Below are positions 37,401-49,764 of a stretch of 64,000 nt of DNA, piece by piece. The DNA is from Rhodeus uyekii. Its lineage: Eukaryota; Chordata; Actinopteri; Cypriniformes; Acheilognathidae. Below the pieces are notes generated by a model that searched no databases, was not told the DNA's origin, and saw nothing but the letters and a program-made list of their open reading frames with translations. Position 1 is the stretch's first letter; the number at the start of each line of letters is the position of its first letter. The translations under genes were made by a program, and so were the position numbers. The DNA lies in assembly GCA_037043235.1 (NCBI GenBank), contig JAWRVZ010000043.1, forward strand, positions 3,633,001 to 3,697,000, given 5' to 3'.

Positions 37401-40400
37401 TTTGCTAGTTCTGATGCCTCATGGTTGAGACTCCTCAGGTGTACGATTAAATTGCCGGAGTTGGTAAACATGGCGCCGCACGTTTTGCACTCGTAAATCC
37501 GAGGCTTGCGGATGATGTGGCGAGAAACCCTCATGTGGTGCTTATATTCACCGAAGGAAGTGAAAGTGGCGCTACAGATCTGGCACCGGAAACAGCGTTT
37601 ACCTTCGTGCTTCAGCCGGTGCATCTTCAGGGAGTAAGCCCGCGTAAACTTTTTCCCGCAGCGGTCACACTGGAATGGCTTAATACCTGTAGAGGGAAGC
37701 CATGAAAGATTACGGTCTACCATATCCATATCAGAAAACCAGAGATAATTCACAAATAAAAATGATAATGACGTTCAATGAGACTTGTGATAATGTGAGA
37801 ATGTGTCTTGAATAATTTGTTGTGTGCTAACTGTAAAATAAAATAAAAGACAAAATCAATCACATCATCCTCCTACTGCAAATAAGTCACTATGTTTATT
37901 ATGAAGGTTCGCTCCAGCAATAAGTCGCATTAGGCATGTTTGTCACATAACCCACAACTAAACCAACTGCATACAATCACTTTCACCATTTGGACAATCA
38001 ACAGCGAACAATACGCCACCTCTGTATAAACTAACAAGTCAATTAGGGTGAATCATGTTGTACTCTTCTACAAACAAAATGTTTATGTAATACAGAGCCC
38101 AACATTAAGTCTTTCCATCATCTTGTCTGAAAGCTTAACTCAGCTTTCCTAAAACAATTTAACAATAAAGCTTCAGTAAATGACTGAAAAATGGGATGAG
38201 GCCAGTGCTTGATTTGTAAATGAGCAATTGCTGGACCCAAAACAACAATTAAAAGGCGCTGTGACTTATGCTGACCACACAACTTCAGTTTTCCCGGAAC
38301 ATACAATGACATCACTAAATAATGATAGCACAACTAAATAAGAGCATCATAACTGCAGCCTAGTGTAATCTTCTGTAATGTATATAGCTATGCTGAGACC
38401 AAATATCATTCAGTGATCTTCTCTTTTACCAATGACGACGTTGCTTCTTTATTTCATTGATTTCTGACTGATTTCTAACTTGTTGCTTCTATTGCCAGCT
38501 ATCCAAATTAGTATGTGCAGAATTGTCCAGGGGTGCACTACCATCTTCTCCGAAACACCATCAGCTTTACTCACAGATATGCGAGTATACCTTTTGGCGA
38601 TATTAACTTATTTTTAATAGAATAATTTGTCAGGCATATACACTCTCTCCAAACTTTCTGCTGCTCACTTTCTGAAAAACAAGCCCACGCACGCTCTGTC
38701 TCACGCAAGCACACAATGTTATACCATAAAAAATCTAAAAATCTGACATTTTCCGGAACAGGATCGAGCAGGATTCAGCTCATAATTAATTAATTAATTA
38801 AGCACTGGATGAAGCATCAAAAATCCAAAGTGTTTGTGGAGGGGGGCGGGGCGGGGGGGGGGGGGGGGGGTTCTCTTTGAATTCACATGCACTGCCTGGT
38901 TAAGAGGCTCTCTCACCAGAGTGGATGAGCATGTGTTGCTTGAGATTCTGTATTCGGGTGAAGCGGACGCCACATGTAGGGCACTGGAAGGGCCGTTCAG
39001 GACCGTTGAGTCCTGGGCGGGTGGAGGGACTGATGTACAGGTGGTATGGGTACTGGACATTCTCCAGCCTGGAGAAAGAGCAACAAGAAAAAAAAACATG
39101 CTTAAAAAGTCAATTGCACACCAACTCTTAGTAGTCCCTAATGAAGAGACATAGGACTTTTCTATAAAGTCTCAAGTAATTATTTTAAATAGAAAAACGT
39201 ACGATTAAATAGAAATAAAATTAGGAATTTAAATCTGCATTATATGATCCTTCCTACACTGAATGAAAAGGAAACACTTTGAGATCAGTAATAATTTTTA
39301 TTTTGGAAAGAAATAAATTTAATTAATAGGGACGATGCAAAAGGAATTTATACTTCAAATAAATGCTCTTATGAACTTAGCACTCATCAAACAACCCTGG
39401 GGAAAAATTGATCGTGTGACACTGAAGACTTTTTTTCAAAATATTAAAACATTAATTTTATTTATTTATTTAAACATTACAGCATTTATTTTAAATTTGA
39501 ATAATATTTCACAATGTTAATGTTAAAATTTGCTCTGTCTACATAAACACAGAGATCATCTCACAAAGTTTTAAGACTAACATATAAAATATTTAGCTAG
39601 CCATATCAAGTTGTTATATACAAGCAGACTCCCACTCCTGAGATGGACAGCAGTGTCTTCTTTTCTATCCCATTTGTTTTGCATCATACCATTTCCCTGC
39701 TCTTCCAGTATTCCAAAAGGAAAATTCATGTCCAAAAAGTTTCCAGAAACTCTGCCAACTAGCTTCTCTGGTCTCTTGGCATGAAATCAACATCCTAATA
39801 GCCACTATAATATCACAAAAGCCTCTACTGCTTATAAATAAATATACATGAGGAAAAACGATGATGAGAAGTAAAAAAAAAGTATGTCCCTCCTCAGAGG
39901 GTTCTTTTAGTTCAATCATAAAAGTGAGATGCCGTAAAAGGATACTCTGTAAAAACAACACAGACACCCAAAGGGGTCTTACCTCTCATCCTCCTCCATG
40001 TGACCAGTAGTGTTTGGAGTGCCCTGCATGGACTGGAGACCCTCCGTCACCCCCTCATCCATGGAGCCTGAAGAGAGAGCAGAATGTTGTTTTTGTTTTT
40101 GAAATGTCTCAATATTTAGTTGTTTATTTTAAACAGATACTGCCTCAGTAGTTCTCAAATGAAATGAAATCAAAGAATAACAGTCTGATAAACATGAGGT
40201 AAATATGACATTTTCAATTGAATGACAAACTGTCATGTATAATCATTAAAACAATGATAATAATTAAGACAGTGTACACATCTTAATAATATTTAAAAGT
40301 ATATACATATACACAACTGTCCAAAAGTCTAGGGTAGGGAAGTTTTTTAAAATGTTTTTTTTTTGCTGCATTTATTTGACCAAAACACAGTAAAACAGTT

Positions 40401-42135
40401 TTTTTTAAATAATAATATATTTCACAATATTACTATTTTAATATATTTTAAAATGTAATTTATTCCTGTGATGGATAAGCTGAATTACTCTAATGTAACA
40501 TAATCCTTCAGAAATCACTCTAATATGCTGTTTTGGTGTTGAGGAAACATTTCTTCTTGTTATAATAAATGTTGAAAACAGTTTTTCAGGATTATTTGAT
40601 CAATAGAAAGTTCAAAAGAACAGCCTTTATTTAAAATATAAATCTTTTATAATGTTATTTCTGTCATAACTCTTTGAGTGATTAGCATGGTAATGGATAA
40701 GACAATGATCTTGGTGGAATAGATCTGCTACGCTCTGCTGTTATTGCTGATGCAGAGCAAGCACGGGACCTCTTACAGCCAATACATACACTGTGAGAGA
40801 GTAAGACATGCTGTTGCTGTATAATACAGCATACATGGCTACTGATACAGTAGGAACCAATCAGCTGCACCCTATAAAGAATAATGTAATTGCAACCTGG
40901 CCTTTCTATAGTTTCATGACAGGATGTTGTATAGATGTCTTTACAGTCACTTTGATCAATTTAATGCATTCTAGCTCAATAAAGCTTTCACAATTTCACA
41001 GAATAAGAGTATTCAAGAAATTGTATGTATGAATGTAAGGAGTCTTACCAATTGATGAGGACTGTGGGCTGATGAGTAGATCTTCTTGAGTGTGTTCATT
41101 GCCAGGAACCGTCTGTTGGTCACTCAGAGAACTGTGTGGAGCACTGACCGGCTGAGAAGCCTCTTCATGCACTTCTTCATCACTCAGCCTCTCCACCTTC
41201 ACCTGCACATCCTCTTCTTCCTCCTCCTCTACCCCTGCCGCACTCCCTACACCCAGGCTGCGTGGGCCCTCGCAGGCAAGATACTCCACTAGTGCCCGTC
41301 CACTAGAGTCCTGCCCCGATGCACCGGATGGTTCCAGGAGACCTTCAGGTAGTTTTGACTTCTCCGGTGTAAACCGCCGGTCCACACCAAAGGGGTATGT
41401 CCAGGAGAAGGCAAGAGTTGGATCCAGAGCCTGCGCTGAACTCTCTGGGAAAGAGGAAGAGGAGGGAGAAGGGTTGGGGACTTGTGGAGAGGTAGAGGAT
41501 GCTGGTTGCGGGCTCGCAAAGCCTTTGCGTTTACGCCTAGATTCGCGGCACACAGGGATAGGCCGTTCCGGTACGCTGCACTCAGAAGAGACTGGAGACG
41601 GTGAGAGGGCATCTACAGCGGCGAGGGTGCAGCTCGCATGGCCTTCAGGGGGCTCTTGGGGCCTGTGTAAACCTGGGGGCTGGATGCTACCAGGACCTCC
41701 TGCTCCTGAGGATGCTGAGTTCCACAGGATACTAGACTTCATGAACTCAGAGCAAGTGTTGGCTACTGCAAACATCTGCATGTAACTAGCTGCCGCGAGT
41801 ACATCAATGATGTTCTCCGTACTAATGGACAGGGTGGACGTGTAGGCGTATTCCAGAAGAGGAGCGAAACCAGCGACTGTCACATGTTGAAGATCCAGCA
41901 CATGTTTGTTATCTTCACCTGCAATTGCATTGTCTTCTTCAGCTGGCTTCCCAGACAGCTTCGATCGAAAAAAGTCACTACAGCAGGCTAGTACTACCTT
42001 GTGGGCCGAGAACAGCTGGCCCTGTACGCGAATGGTAACGTCACAGAAGTGGCCCTCACTACGCAGGGTGTTTAGTTTATCCAAAAGCTCCTGGCTGTGG
42101 CTGGGGGAGTTGTGAGTGAAGGTTTTCACACCCAT
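34414..42135 (-). CDS. zbtb44: zbtb44, BTB/POZ and C2H2 zinc-finger transcription factor
   Basis: Five coding exons on the minus strand: 41049-42135, 39983-40067, 38917-39068, 37386-37686 and 34414-34756. All have GT/AG sites and consistent phases, giving 655 residues. The start MGVKTFTHNSPSHSQELLDK and the finger block PFQCPTCGVRFTRIQNL identify ZBTB44. An N-terminal BTB/POZ domain (about residues 10-125) mediates dimerisation and co-repressor binding. A long Ser/Pro-rich linker with an acidic Glu run (near 305) follows, then four C2H2 fingers at 420-440, 448-468, 476-498 and 508-530. The last two have C-x2-C-x12-H-x5-H spacing. The tail is acidic and Ser-rich. The human form is near 570 residues, so the linker here is longer. 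It is a nuclear protein and probable repressor. Confidence 0.95.
36753..37130. repeat. cyprinid interspersed repeat, copy 3
   Basis: It shares atgcagcaaggatgcattaa, aaatcagcatattagaatga, ttctgaaggatcatgttaca and gcagccttgttgagctcaag with the other copies. It lies in zbtb44's last intron. Confidence 0.55.
38840..38870. repeat. poly-G tract 46 nt past a zbtb44 splice donor
   Basis: gggggg-c-gggg-c followed by about 18 consecutive G on the plus strand. It is a C-tract in the zbtb44 pre-mRNA and has G-quadruplex potential on the non-coding strand. Confidence 0.9.
40300..40640. repeat. cyprinid interspersed repeat, copy 4
   Basis: It contains aatatatttcacaatattac, aatttattcctgtgatgg, aatccttcagaaatcactct and tttgatcaatagaaagttca. 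It is the fullest copy in the window, in the zbtb44 intron between 40068 and 41048. A shorter piece lies at 39405-39530. Confidence 0.6.
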
Positions 42136-43187
42136 CCTTCACAGTAGGACGTGGAGTCTGGGCTGCCTGGACAGATGATGATACATTAGTCCCACAAAAT
42201 GGCTAACAAAAGCAAGTATCTCTACAAAAATCAACTGATAGATTAACCGTTAGTATTGTTAAAAACTTGAGGTGAACTCCAAATACAATGTACACATAGC
42301 CTACTGTTAAATGATCATTTCATTTTAATATTTAAATACAATAATACCTCGGTTTACGAGTTTAATTCGTTCCAAGAGCTCGTAACCCAAAATTCTCGTA
42401 CACCAAAACAATTTTCCCCATAAGTATGCACAAAAAATAAAAAATAAAAATAAATAAATAAAATTGCTTGATTCGTTCCACACGACCATAAATGCCCATT
42501 TTAAATATTTTTTTTGTTTTACCCTATTAATTACAGTTAACATTATAACCATTAAGATCTCATATAAATACTAATTAATAATTGACAATTAAACTCAAAA
42601 AATACTTGACAATTTACTGTAACACGCACTTCACCTTTGAGTAGCGTCGCTGCTGGCGTGAAGGAGACGAGAAGAGGGTGTTACTGCTTAGAGGGAGAAT
42701 TTCCTACCTTCTTTCAATATGTTGTACTGTACATTTCACTACGTGAACAATAGCGATCACAATTAATTAATGTTAACAACACGAGGTAAAACTGCTGTAA
42801 ATCACTTATAAAAGTATCACTGTGGTGAATGATGCAGCCAAACCAAGCGACACTGAGAGAATGAACGAGTTAAGGGGTGATAAAGGGGTTGTAATTGCAT
42901 GACTGTTTTATGAGAAGCTGTCGTTAGGATATTTCCAGTAAAAATGCGCGTGACGATGCTGAGCGCTAGGACTTTTCCACACAAAAATGCGCGTGGGGGA
43001 GGGAATATTTTTCCCTCACCCACGCGCATTTTGGTCCTAACGTTCAGCATCTTTGCGGGCATTTTTACAGGAAATATCCTTATGACAGCCTCTCATAACA
43101 CAGTCCCGCAGTTCCAACCCCTTTATCACCCCTTAAAGCATTCATTCTCTCAGCCTCGCTCTGTTTGGCTGCATCATTCACCACAGT

Positions 43188-43995
43188 CAGGCCTCGATGA
43201 ATTATTCCAGGGTCACTCGCCCTGCAGGACTAGTGACCCTAAAAACTTACTCGCCCTACACATAAAGCACTCGCCCTGCATTTTAACAGACAAAAATAGT
43301 TATTAAAGTAAAAAACACATGATATACTGCAAAACCAAATATTTATTGGTTGAATGCAACAAGAACCCAGAAACAATATAATTAATCTGATAGTGAATCT
43401 GAAGATCATTTTTATGGACATAAATTTAATAAATGTACTATATACAAACAATGGGATGCAGCCACGGAGGCGTTATTTACTGGATTTTATTTTCTATATT
43501 ATAACACAGATGTCCCGCAAATCAGCCCATTTCAAATGATGGAAAAACAAAATACAACCCGCATGACGCTAAATCCAACGCCGATAACAGTAACATTCAC
43601 TTCGTCCAGCTCAAAGTCAAACATGCTCAATTTCAAACACAATAAGTAATAATTCTATGACGGCTTTGACAAATGTGACATTACACGGGCAGCTATGTTT
43701 CTCTGTCTGCCTCAAGCCCGGCTGATGCCCCGCCCCCGGGAGTCATTTACTCCACTGTGATTGGCCCCCGGAGTCATTTACTCCACTATGATTGGCCCCC
43801 GGGAGTCATGTACTCCACTGTGATTGGTTGGCTTGTACAGCTGCAGCTCGCACGAAAAAGGAACCTTTCACACACACACAACGCGGTAAAGCGCTATTCA
43901 TTCAAAACTCGCGGGCCACACTTACATTAAACTTTCATATGGTCCCGCCGGCCACAAAATATCGTTTCGCGGGCCGCATGTTTGAGACCCTTTAG
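43188..43995. mobile_element. nested insertion with hAT-like end
   Basis: It interrupts the inverted dimer. Near its right boundary it carries ggccgcatgtttgagaccct, the mirror of the common hAT start AGGGTCTCAAACATGCGGCC. The left boundary, from caggcctcgatgaattattc, is less certain. It contains the CCAAT-rich tandem repeat. Confidence 0.45.
43732..43827. repeat. three-unit tandem repeat, about 32 bp
   Basis: Three units of gcccccgggagtcat followed by tactccactgtgattgg, with small variations. Each unit holds an ATTGG (inverted CCAAT) word. Confidence 0.8.
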
Positions 43996-46879
43996 TAAAT
44001 ACTACATTCGTGATTCGTGGTTCAAACTTTAGTACTGAATCGTATATCTGATCGCTACTAGCCCGTCGTCGATTTTCTGCTTTTGTTTGGTAAATTTTAC
44101 GAGTGTTATGTTATGAGAGTCTTAGTTTGTTTTCTGCACTATTATAATAAATTCACTCATTTGCACTTGAATCCAGGTTTAGTGTTTTCCCCCTCCCTCC
44201 TCTGTCTCTCATCTCCTTCATGCCAGCAGACGCTGCTCAAAGTGAGATACAGCAAATTGTCAAGTATTTTTAGAGTTTAATTGTCAATTACTAATTAGTA
44301 TTTATATGAGATCTTAACGGTTATAATTTTAACTGTAATTAATAGGGTAAAATAAAAACTAAATATTTAAAATGGGCATTTATGGTCGTGTGGAACGAAT
44401 AAATTGATTTTTAATGCATTCTTATGGGGGGAATTGTTTTGGTGTACGAGCATTTTGGGATACGAGCTCGCTCTTGGAACGAATTAAACTCGTAAACCGA
44501 GGTATTACTGTATTTATAAATAAATAACAATCTGGCCAAAAACTGACAAATCAACAACAACAAAACACTTTTGCACTTTCCCCCCCCAAAAGTCTTCCCA
44601 AGTAATGATTCATCAGTCTCGCTGTCACTGGCAAGGAATATTCTTCCTCAGAGTAGAGTTCGATATACAGACAGAAGACAGGCTTTACACCTTCAGCACT
44701 TTTTCAATTCCAGCGATCCTTATGACATGAAGCACAAGCACATACTTAGTATGATTCAGAGCTGAAGAATCCTGATTTTGTAACCTTTCCAAGTGCAAAT
44801 AAACTCCCTCAAATAACCTCTGCCAAAAATTGGTTTAGAATTGCTTGGATCCAACAGACAGCTAACAGAGTGATGGCAGATATGTCTAAACTATACAGAT
44901 GTCCAAATGAGTCTGTCTCAGTTTAGAGAGAAGGAGATCATCTTTGGTTCTTGACTCACACAGTTAAACATTTACAACTGCTGTATCTAATCAAACAAGG
45001 AGATGAAGTAAGCTAAGAAACATCTAAGAAATTAATTGAATTCTTAGAAAGATTATACTTTGAGTTCTTAGAACGGTAAGCTTCATGCCACAGTGACAGA
45101 GACTTTACAAGATTTTGGGGACAAATGGAAAGCATAGAGCAATAAAATAGCCATAAAACCTTTTGCCTCTGCACGTTTCTGATTTATTGCTCCAGCAGCA
45201 ACTGGACGACACGGTTGGAATATTGATAAAAACCGTACCACCACTTTTTAAGGTGTCAATGCTCTAAGCTAGGGTTGTTGTTGTTTTTTTTTTTCAACTG
45301 TGATCTAGGAACTCCCAAGAGTTATTGGTGGGGCATTAAAAATGTGAAAAACAAAACAAAAAAATATTTTAACAATGTTAAAGTTAATGTGGAAATTAAC
45401 AGTACAAAATTGAATCCATGAAACTAGTTTATTTTAAAGGTTTATAGGCTACATTTCACATTATTCAAAAAAATAAGTAAAAAAGTAAATAAAGTTATAG
45501 AAGTCTATTTGAAAAAAAATACAACTGTTAAGAACTTTTGTTATTATGAAAAGTTTAAATATATTTTCTGTTCATAATGAAACTGTAGCAGGACAAATTA
45601 GACTATGGTGTGCCACCAGAGTCTAATGAATGAATGGGAAACACTGAATTATGACTTAGTATCTTTTTTCTTTTTAATTATAATTAATAAGTACTCCCCA
45701 AATATTTAAATAATTATAAATGAGTCACATTTATGTATAAAAATAAATGTATGCATGAAAAACAGAGCTAACGTTCAGAAAAGATCCTTCATTCTTCAGT
45801 TAATATCTCTGTGTTCCCCAGAAGAAAATTAGTCACAGTGGTTTGGGAAAACACAAGGGTGAAAATGAAACCATTTTAATTTTGTAGTGAAAGCATCCCA
45901 AAACAAATATAAAAGATGTCAGTTTCAAAATGTATAATGATTAAAAGTTCAATAATCTGTGGACTGTCCATGTAAAGTATTTAAGTTAATATTATTATTA
46001 TTTTTTAGATGAACTGAAATCTTCGTCCTTATCAAAAGTGGCGAAGTAATGAATGGTGAGGACGGTGCAAGAGAGAATGACATCTTGTATATGGGTGTCA
46101 AACGTTAAAGGGGCGTGGCTTTACACACGAGTTGCTTTTGTTTGTGTATTAAATCTCAAGCATTCATAAAAATACCATTCTCAGCCCCCATATAAAAGGT
46201 TTAGATTCACGCATTTGATGCACATTCAATTCCTGATTCCCCAAAGCTGCGTATTTAACAGGTTGGACGTGGCCTGCTTTTGTGAGGTGTGTAAAGTAAA
46301 TTAGAGAGTAAAGTTACGATGTATAGAATGAAACCCCAAGAGTTTAACAAAGTTAAACCAGAAATATGTGCAGAAAATACACTCAAGAAGAATAGTAACG
46401 TGCTTTGCCGTTTACAGAGTCAAAAAAACAACGTCCAGCTAACCTGCAACATTCATTGGCTAGCTCGCTAATCTCTGACGATGACTAAAACAGTGTCGTC
46501 AACATAGTGAACAAAACATTACTCGAGTTGGATGAGTGTCTTTGCAGCTCACCGGTAACGAAGAAGAATGGTCGAATCCGTTGAAATGTTATTCAACTAT
46601 GAGCGCATGAATGTGGTCCGGCAGCGAGCTAACTAGCTGCTAGCATTCTAGACACTTGCACAGAAGTACTGTAGCTTGTTGAAAGCAGAGTCACATCCCA
46701 ATAAATCACGAAGTCGAGTGCCCCCCGTTTGTATTAAAAAGCAAAATCATAAAAAAGAAGCCTGTTCAAAATTGCATTACGTATAAAATGCATTGGTATC
46801 TCTGACAGGTTTGAGGCTGATGTTTACATACTGTATCCCAGAATGCTTTTCACGGGGCTTGTGCGACTGACCTTTCATC

Positions 46880-47312
46880 TTTTAGTGATGACCTCAAAAG
46901 CGCTGTGATGACGCATGACACAAAATAAAAGCATGATTTGTAGAGTATTTAAGTGCTTTATATGAGACTATCGAAAGTTACTGGTTCTGGAAAGTTCTTC
47001 AGTCAAGTGTTGTCTGTCTTCTTTGTTTCTCTGTTCTTATTAGATAGGTAGAAAACTTACTTTTCTCCCTGGCAAAACGTACTGAAATAACCAGACATGC
47101 ACACAAGTCTCTAACAGAGTCCTTATATTTTACTACATATAACATTAGATCCCAGTCTTTTATTAGTGCAGACCTACAACTTTTCTTCCATACATTCTGT
47201 ATTAACATGACATTATCTTATGAGATATTTGTAACTATATTTATAACTCTTTGATGCGTTAACATGGAAGCCTTACAAATGAATCAAGTACAATTTTATA
47301 GTAGACACATAT
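46880..47312. other. intergenic spacer between zbtb44 and adamts8
   Basis: AT-rich, with no gene or repeat end recognised. It separates the zbtb44 promoter side from the presumed adamts8 transcript end. Confidence 0.35.
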
Positions 47313-47318
47313 TTTATT
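47313..47318 (-). terminator. adamts8: candidate adamts8 polyadenylation signal
   Basis: AATAAA on the minus strand about 1.7 kb after the stop codon. A nearer one lies at 48247-48252. Either could end the 3' UTR; 47319-49028 contains no recognised coding sequence. Confidence 0.3.
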
Positions 47319-49028
47319 GATTTAAATTCATACATCAAACATGTATAAGACAGACAGCAGCATCAAGAGGAAAAAACATTAGGTGTTGAAGGTAGAAAAA
47401 ATAAATAAGGAAGCTACAAAAATAGCATTGTGCAGACCTTCATTGAAGGGATAGAATGCTTTAGTTTCAAATATGCACCATTCAAAAACTTGCATACGTT
47501 TGACTCAAATGGAATGCAAATCTTTTCTCTCAACTTTTACAAGGTTATAGGTTATTATAATCTAGGTAATTTTGCAACTACACACCAAATTTAATCTAAT
47601 TCCACCACATGTGAAACATCTCTTGCACTTCTTAAAACATATCTGTGTTATTCTGGGTAAAGGAAAATTTCCAAAATAACAGGCCTGTCTGCTCAGTACT
47701 ACTGCATTTAAACAAACTCCTGACCAATAGTTGTCTTGTTACATTAATATATATAATATATATATATAACAATATATATATTGTTCACCTACTAACAACA
47801 TTCAGATTATTATTTTCTTATGATGGGTGTGAGGGTAATGTGTGTTAAATCTATTTATACAGTGTCAACTAAAGCTTGGAAGAGTAAAGACAAATAAACA
47901 TAATATAGATTGCAAAGATACTTGCAATCTCAATGTGTCTTTCACCGGAAACGTATTGTCTTTTTTGTAGTTTTAGTAATTGCAATTATCTTGAGGGCTT
48001 GTGTGTGTCCAATAATATACAATAATTATCCACTTCTAAATGAGCATTTAGCAATAAATTATTTATCCTGTAAACTCACATACGCTAGTAACATTCATAT
48101 TATATTATATATAAGTAATGTGCACCAGTGGGCACTAATAGAAAAAGTAATACATTTTTAGTCTTTACACTGTTGATGTCAGACCTTGTTGAGCTTGTTG
48201 ACTAATGGCAGTATAACAACAGTGTGTGAGAGAAGGCATTACCACTTTTATTCTTCATTACAATCTAAAATCATTCATCCAAATTAACAGTCGTAACCAG
48301 GTAACATTATTAAGGTAAAATTAGCATATTTGTATCTATTCCAACAGCTTTTTCTCTGTGCATGTAGTTCAAATACAGCTATTGTATGGGCAGTAAAGGA
48401 CTGTACGTCCAGATACTGTTTCTTCCAGTGTTGTAATATGAAAAATCTGAAAGCCTTCAAGGGTAATACCAGTATTAAAAGTAGTAGATATTAATATGAA
48501 ACAGACTCAATGCTACAAAAATGGCAATTAAAATAAATGCGTGAAATCAATTAGTCTAGCAAGACACTGAAATGCAGTCCGTTCTGAATGTATTTTTTGG
48601 GAAGGTGGACTCTGGCTCTGACTTGAATAATTCATGTGACCACCATCAGGTTTATCATTAAATTTGGAATCATTTTATATGTGGAGTAAACTGTACTGCA
48701 TTATGGCGGTATCTGACAGATGTTTGAACAGAATTTCAGCAGGTTTGTTCAAAGGTTTTGCTGTTTCCCAAAGGACTCCTCTCTAAACAACTGTGAACAT
48801 TATGAAATTTGTATTGACTGAGGTAGATCTCCGTGGGAGGTTACCTTTTCTGATTAAAATTAAACAAAATAAGACAGAGAAAATTTGATTAAACCATGAT
48901 ATAGGTAATAATTCATAACAAATGCCCTTGTTATGCCTAAGAGCTCCTTTGATGGCATTTCTCAGACACTACAGACTCAATGGATCCCACCACCTCCTCA
49001 TTCTCTAACACTGTATACAATATCAGAA

Positions 49029-49764
49029 TTAGCAGTCCCGGTAAAAACATTCTCCTACAACTACCTCTGGTCTCTTATCTGGGTTGCACTTCTCATGCCC
49101 TAGAACTTTGCCCATGTAGTCCATGCAGACTACGGTACGATGGCGCTCTCCGGATCCACAAGTCCGTGAGCATGCTGACCATGGACCCATTTGCCATATT
49201 GGACAGGGCAGATCCCCACAGGGCCGGATGTCTGTCGGTCGCAGGTCAGCATCACAGAGGTAAGACAGGGATCCCCGCCCATCTCTACACTCCACGCTTC
49301 TCCTGGACCATCCAGAACCACAGGTCTTGGAGCACTCAGACCACTCACCTAAGACCCAGTCAGCTCCTCCAAAAGGCAAGATGACATGTGCCGAAATCCT
49401 GCTCTCTGTGCCAGGTTTGCTAAAAGGCACATCTCTTGGCAAAAAGAAAGTATACTTGATCCTTGGTGGTGAGGTGTCTCCAGCAGTGGACAGCAGCTGG
49501 ACAGTGACGGACTCCCGAAGTGTGTGAAAACTGAGAAGTCGCTCTAAGGTGGTGGAAGAGCCACTGTAGCGAAGCATGGCACCAGGCACTGGGATATCCT
49601 GCTCTGCCATAGACACTGAGAAATTTCCATTAAGGATGTAGGTTCCGCCATTCACCTTCACCGCCAAGTAGTTACCATCATGTGCGATGCCTCGATGGCT
49701 GCGTTGCTTTATGTCAATATTAGTAGCTCCAGCCGGGATGGTAACAATATCAATGTAGCCAATA
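49029..49764 (-). CDS. adamts8: adamts8 last exon: spacer end and two thrombospondin repeats
   Basis: The exon continues the spacer (IDIVTIPAGATNIDIKQRSH; YLAVKVNGGTYILNGNFSVS). It then encodes WVLGEWSECSKTCGSGW and IWQMGPWSACSRTCGSGE repeats, each with six Cys, ending CFYRDC and TAA. The second of these is the repeat missing from human ADAMTS8. Confidence 0.9.

Larger units (their letters stand above)
42339..44510. mobile_element. inverted dimer of a CAGTAAT-TIR (TcMar/Tigger-like) element
   Basis: TA lies outside both ends (42337-42338 and 44511-44512). The left half (42339 to about 42994) and the right half (44510 back to about 43003) are inverted copies of the same 5' part of the element. 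Each starts at the terminal CAATAATACCTCGGTTTACG or its near-identical partner and runs inward to tgcgcgtgggnnaggg. The halves meet at a palindromic junction near 42994-43003. The right half is interrupted at about 43188-43995 by foreign sequence. Compared with the copies at 50377 and 60342, the dimer lacks the element's own 3' end. Confidence 0.75.
42136..46553 (-). other. zbtb44 5' UTR, first intron and probable promoter
   Basis: The coding exon begins at 42166 (TCCAG acceptor), leaving 30 nt of 5' UTR before the ATG. A strong donor, CCG|GTGAGC, at 46553 on the minus strand is the best candidate end of a noncoding first exon. The CpG-containing region 46440-46880 would hold the promoter. 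The intron between contains the 2.2-kb inverted transposon dimer and a CpG-poor spacer (44513-46400). The first exon is inferred from the splice motif only. Confidence 0.35.

Noticed and set aside
42817..43306. Two similar proteins on opposite strands (81 and 120 codons)
   Set aside because: The similarity arises because the DNA is an inverted repeat of a transposon; related frames occur in the other two copies but none resembles a known protein.
48980..49384. 134-codon plus-strand frame
   Set aside because: Antisense shadow of the adamts8 last exon, whose minus-strand product is clearly recognisable.
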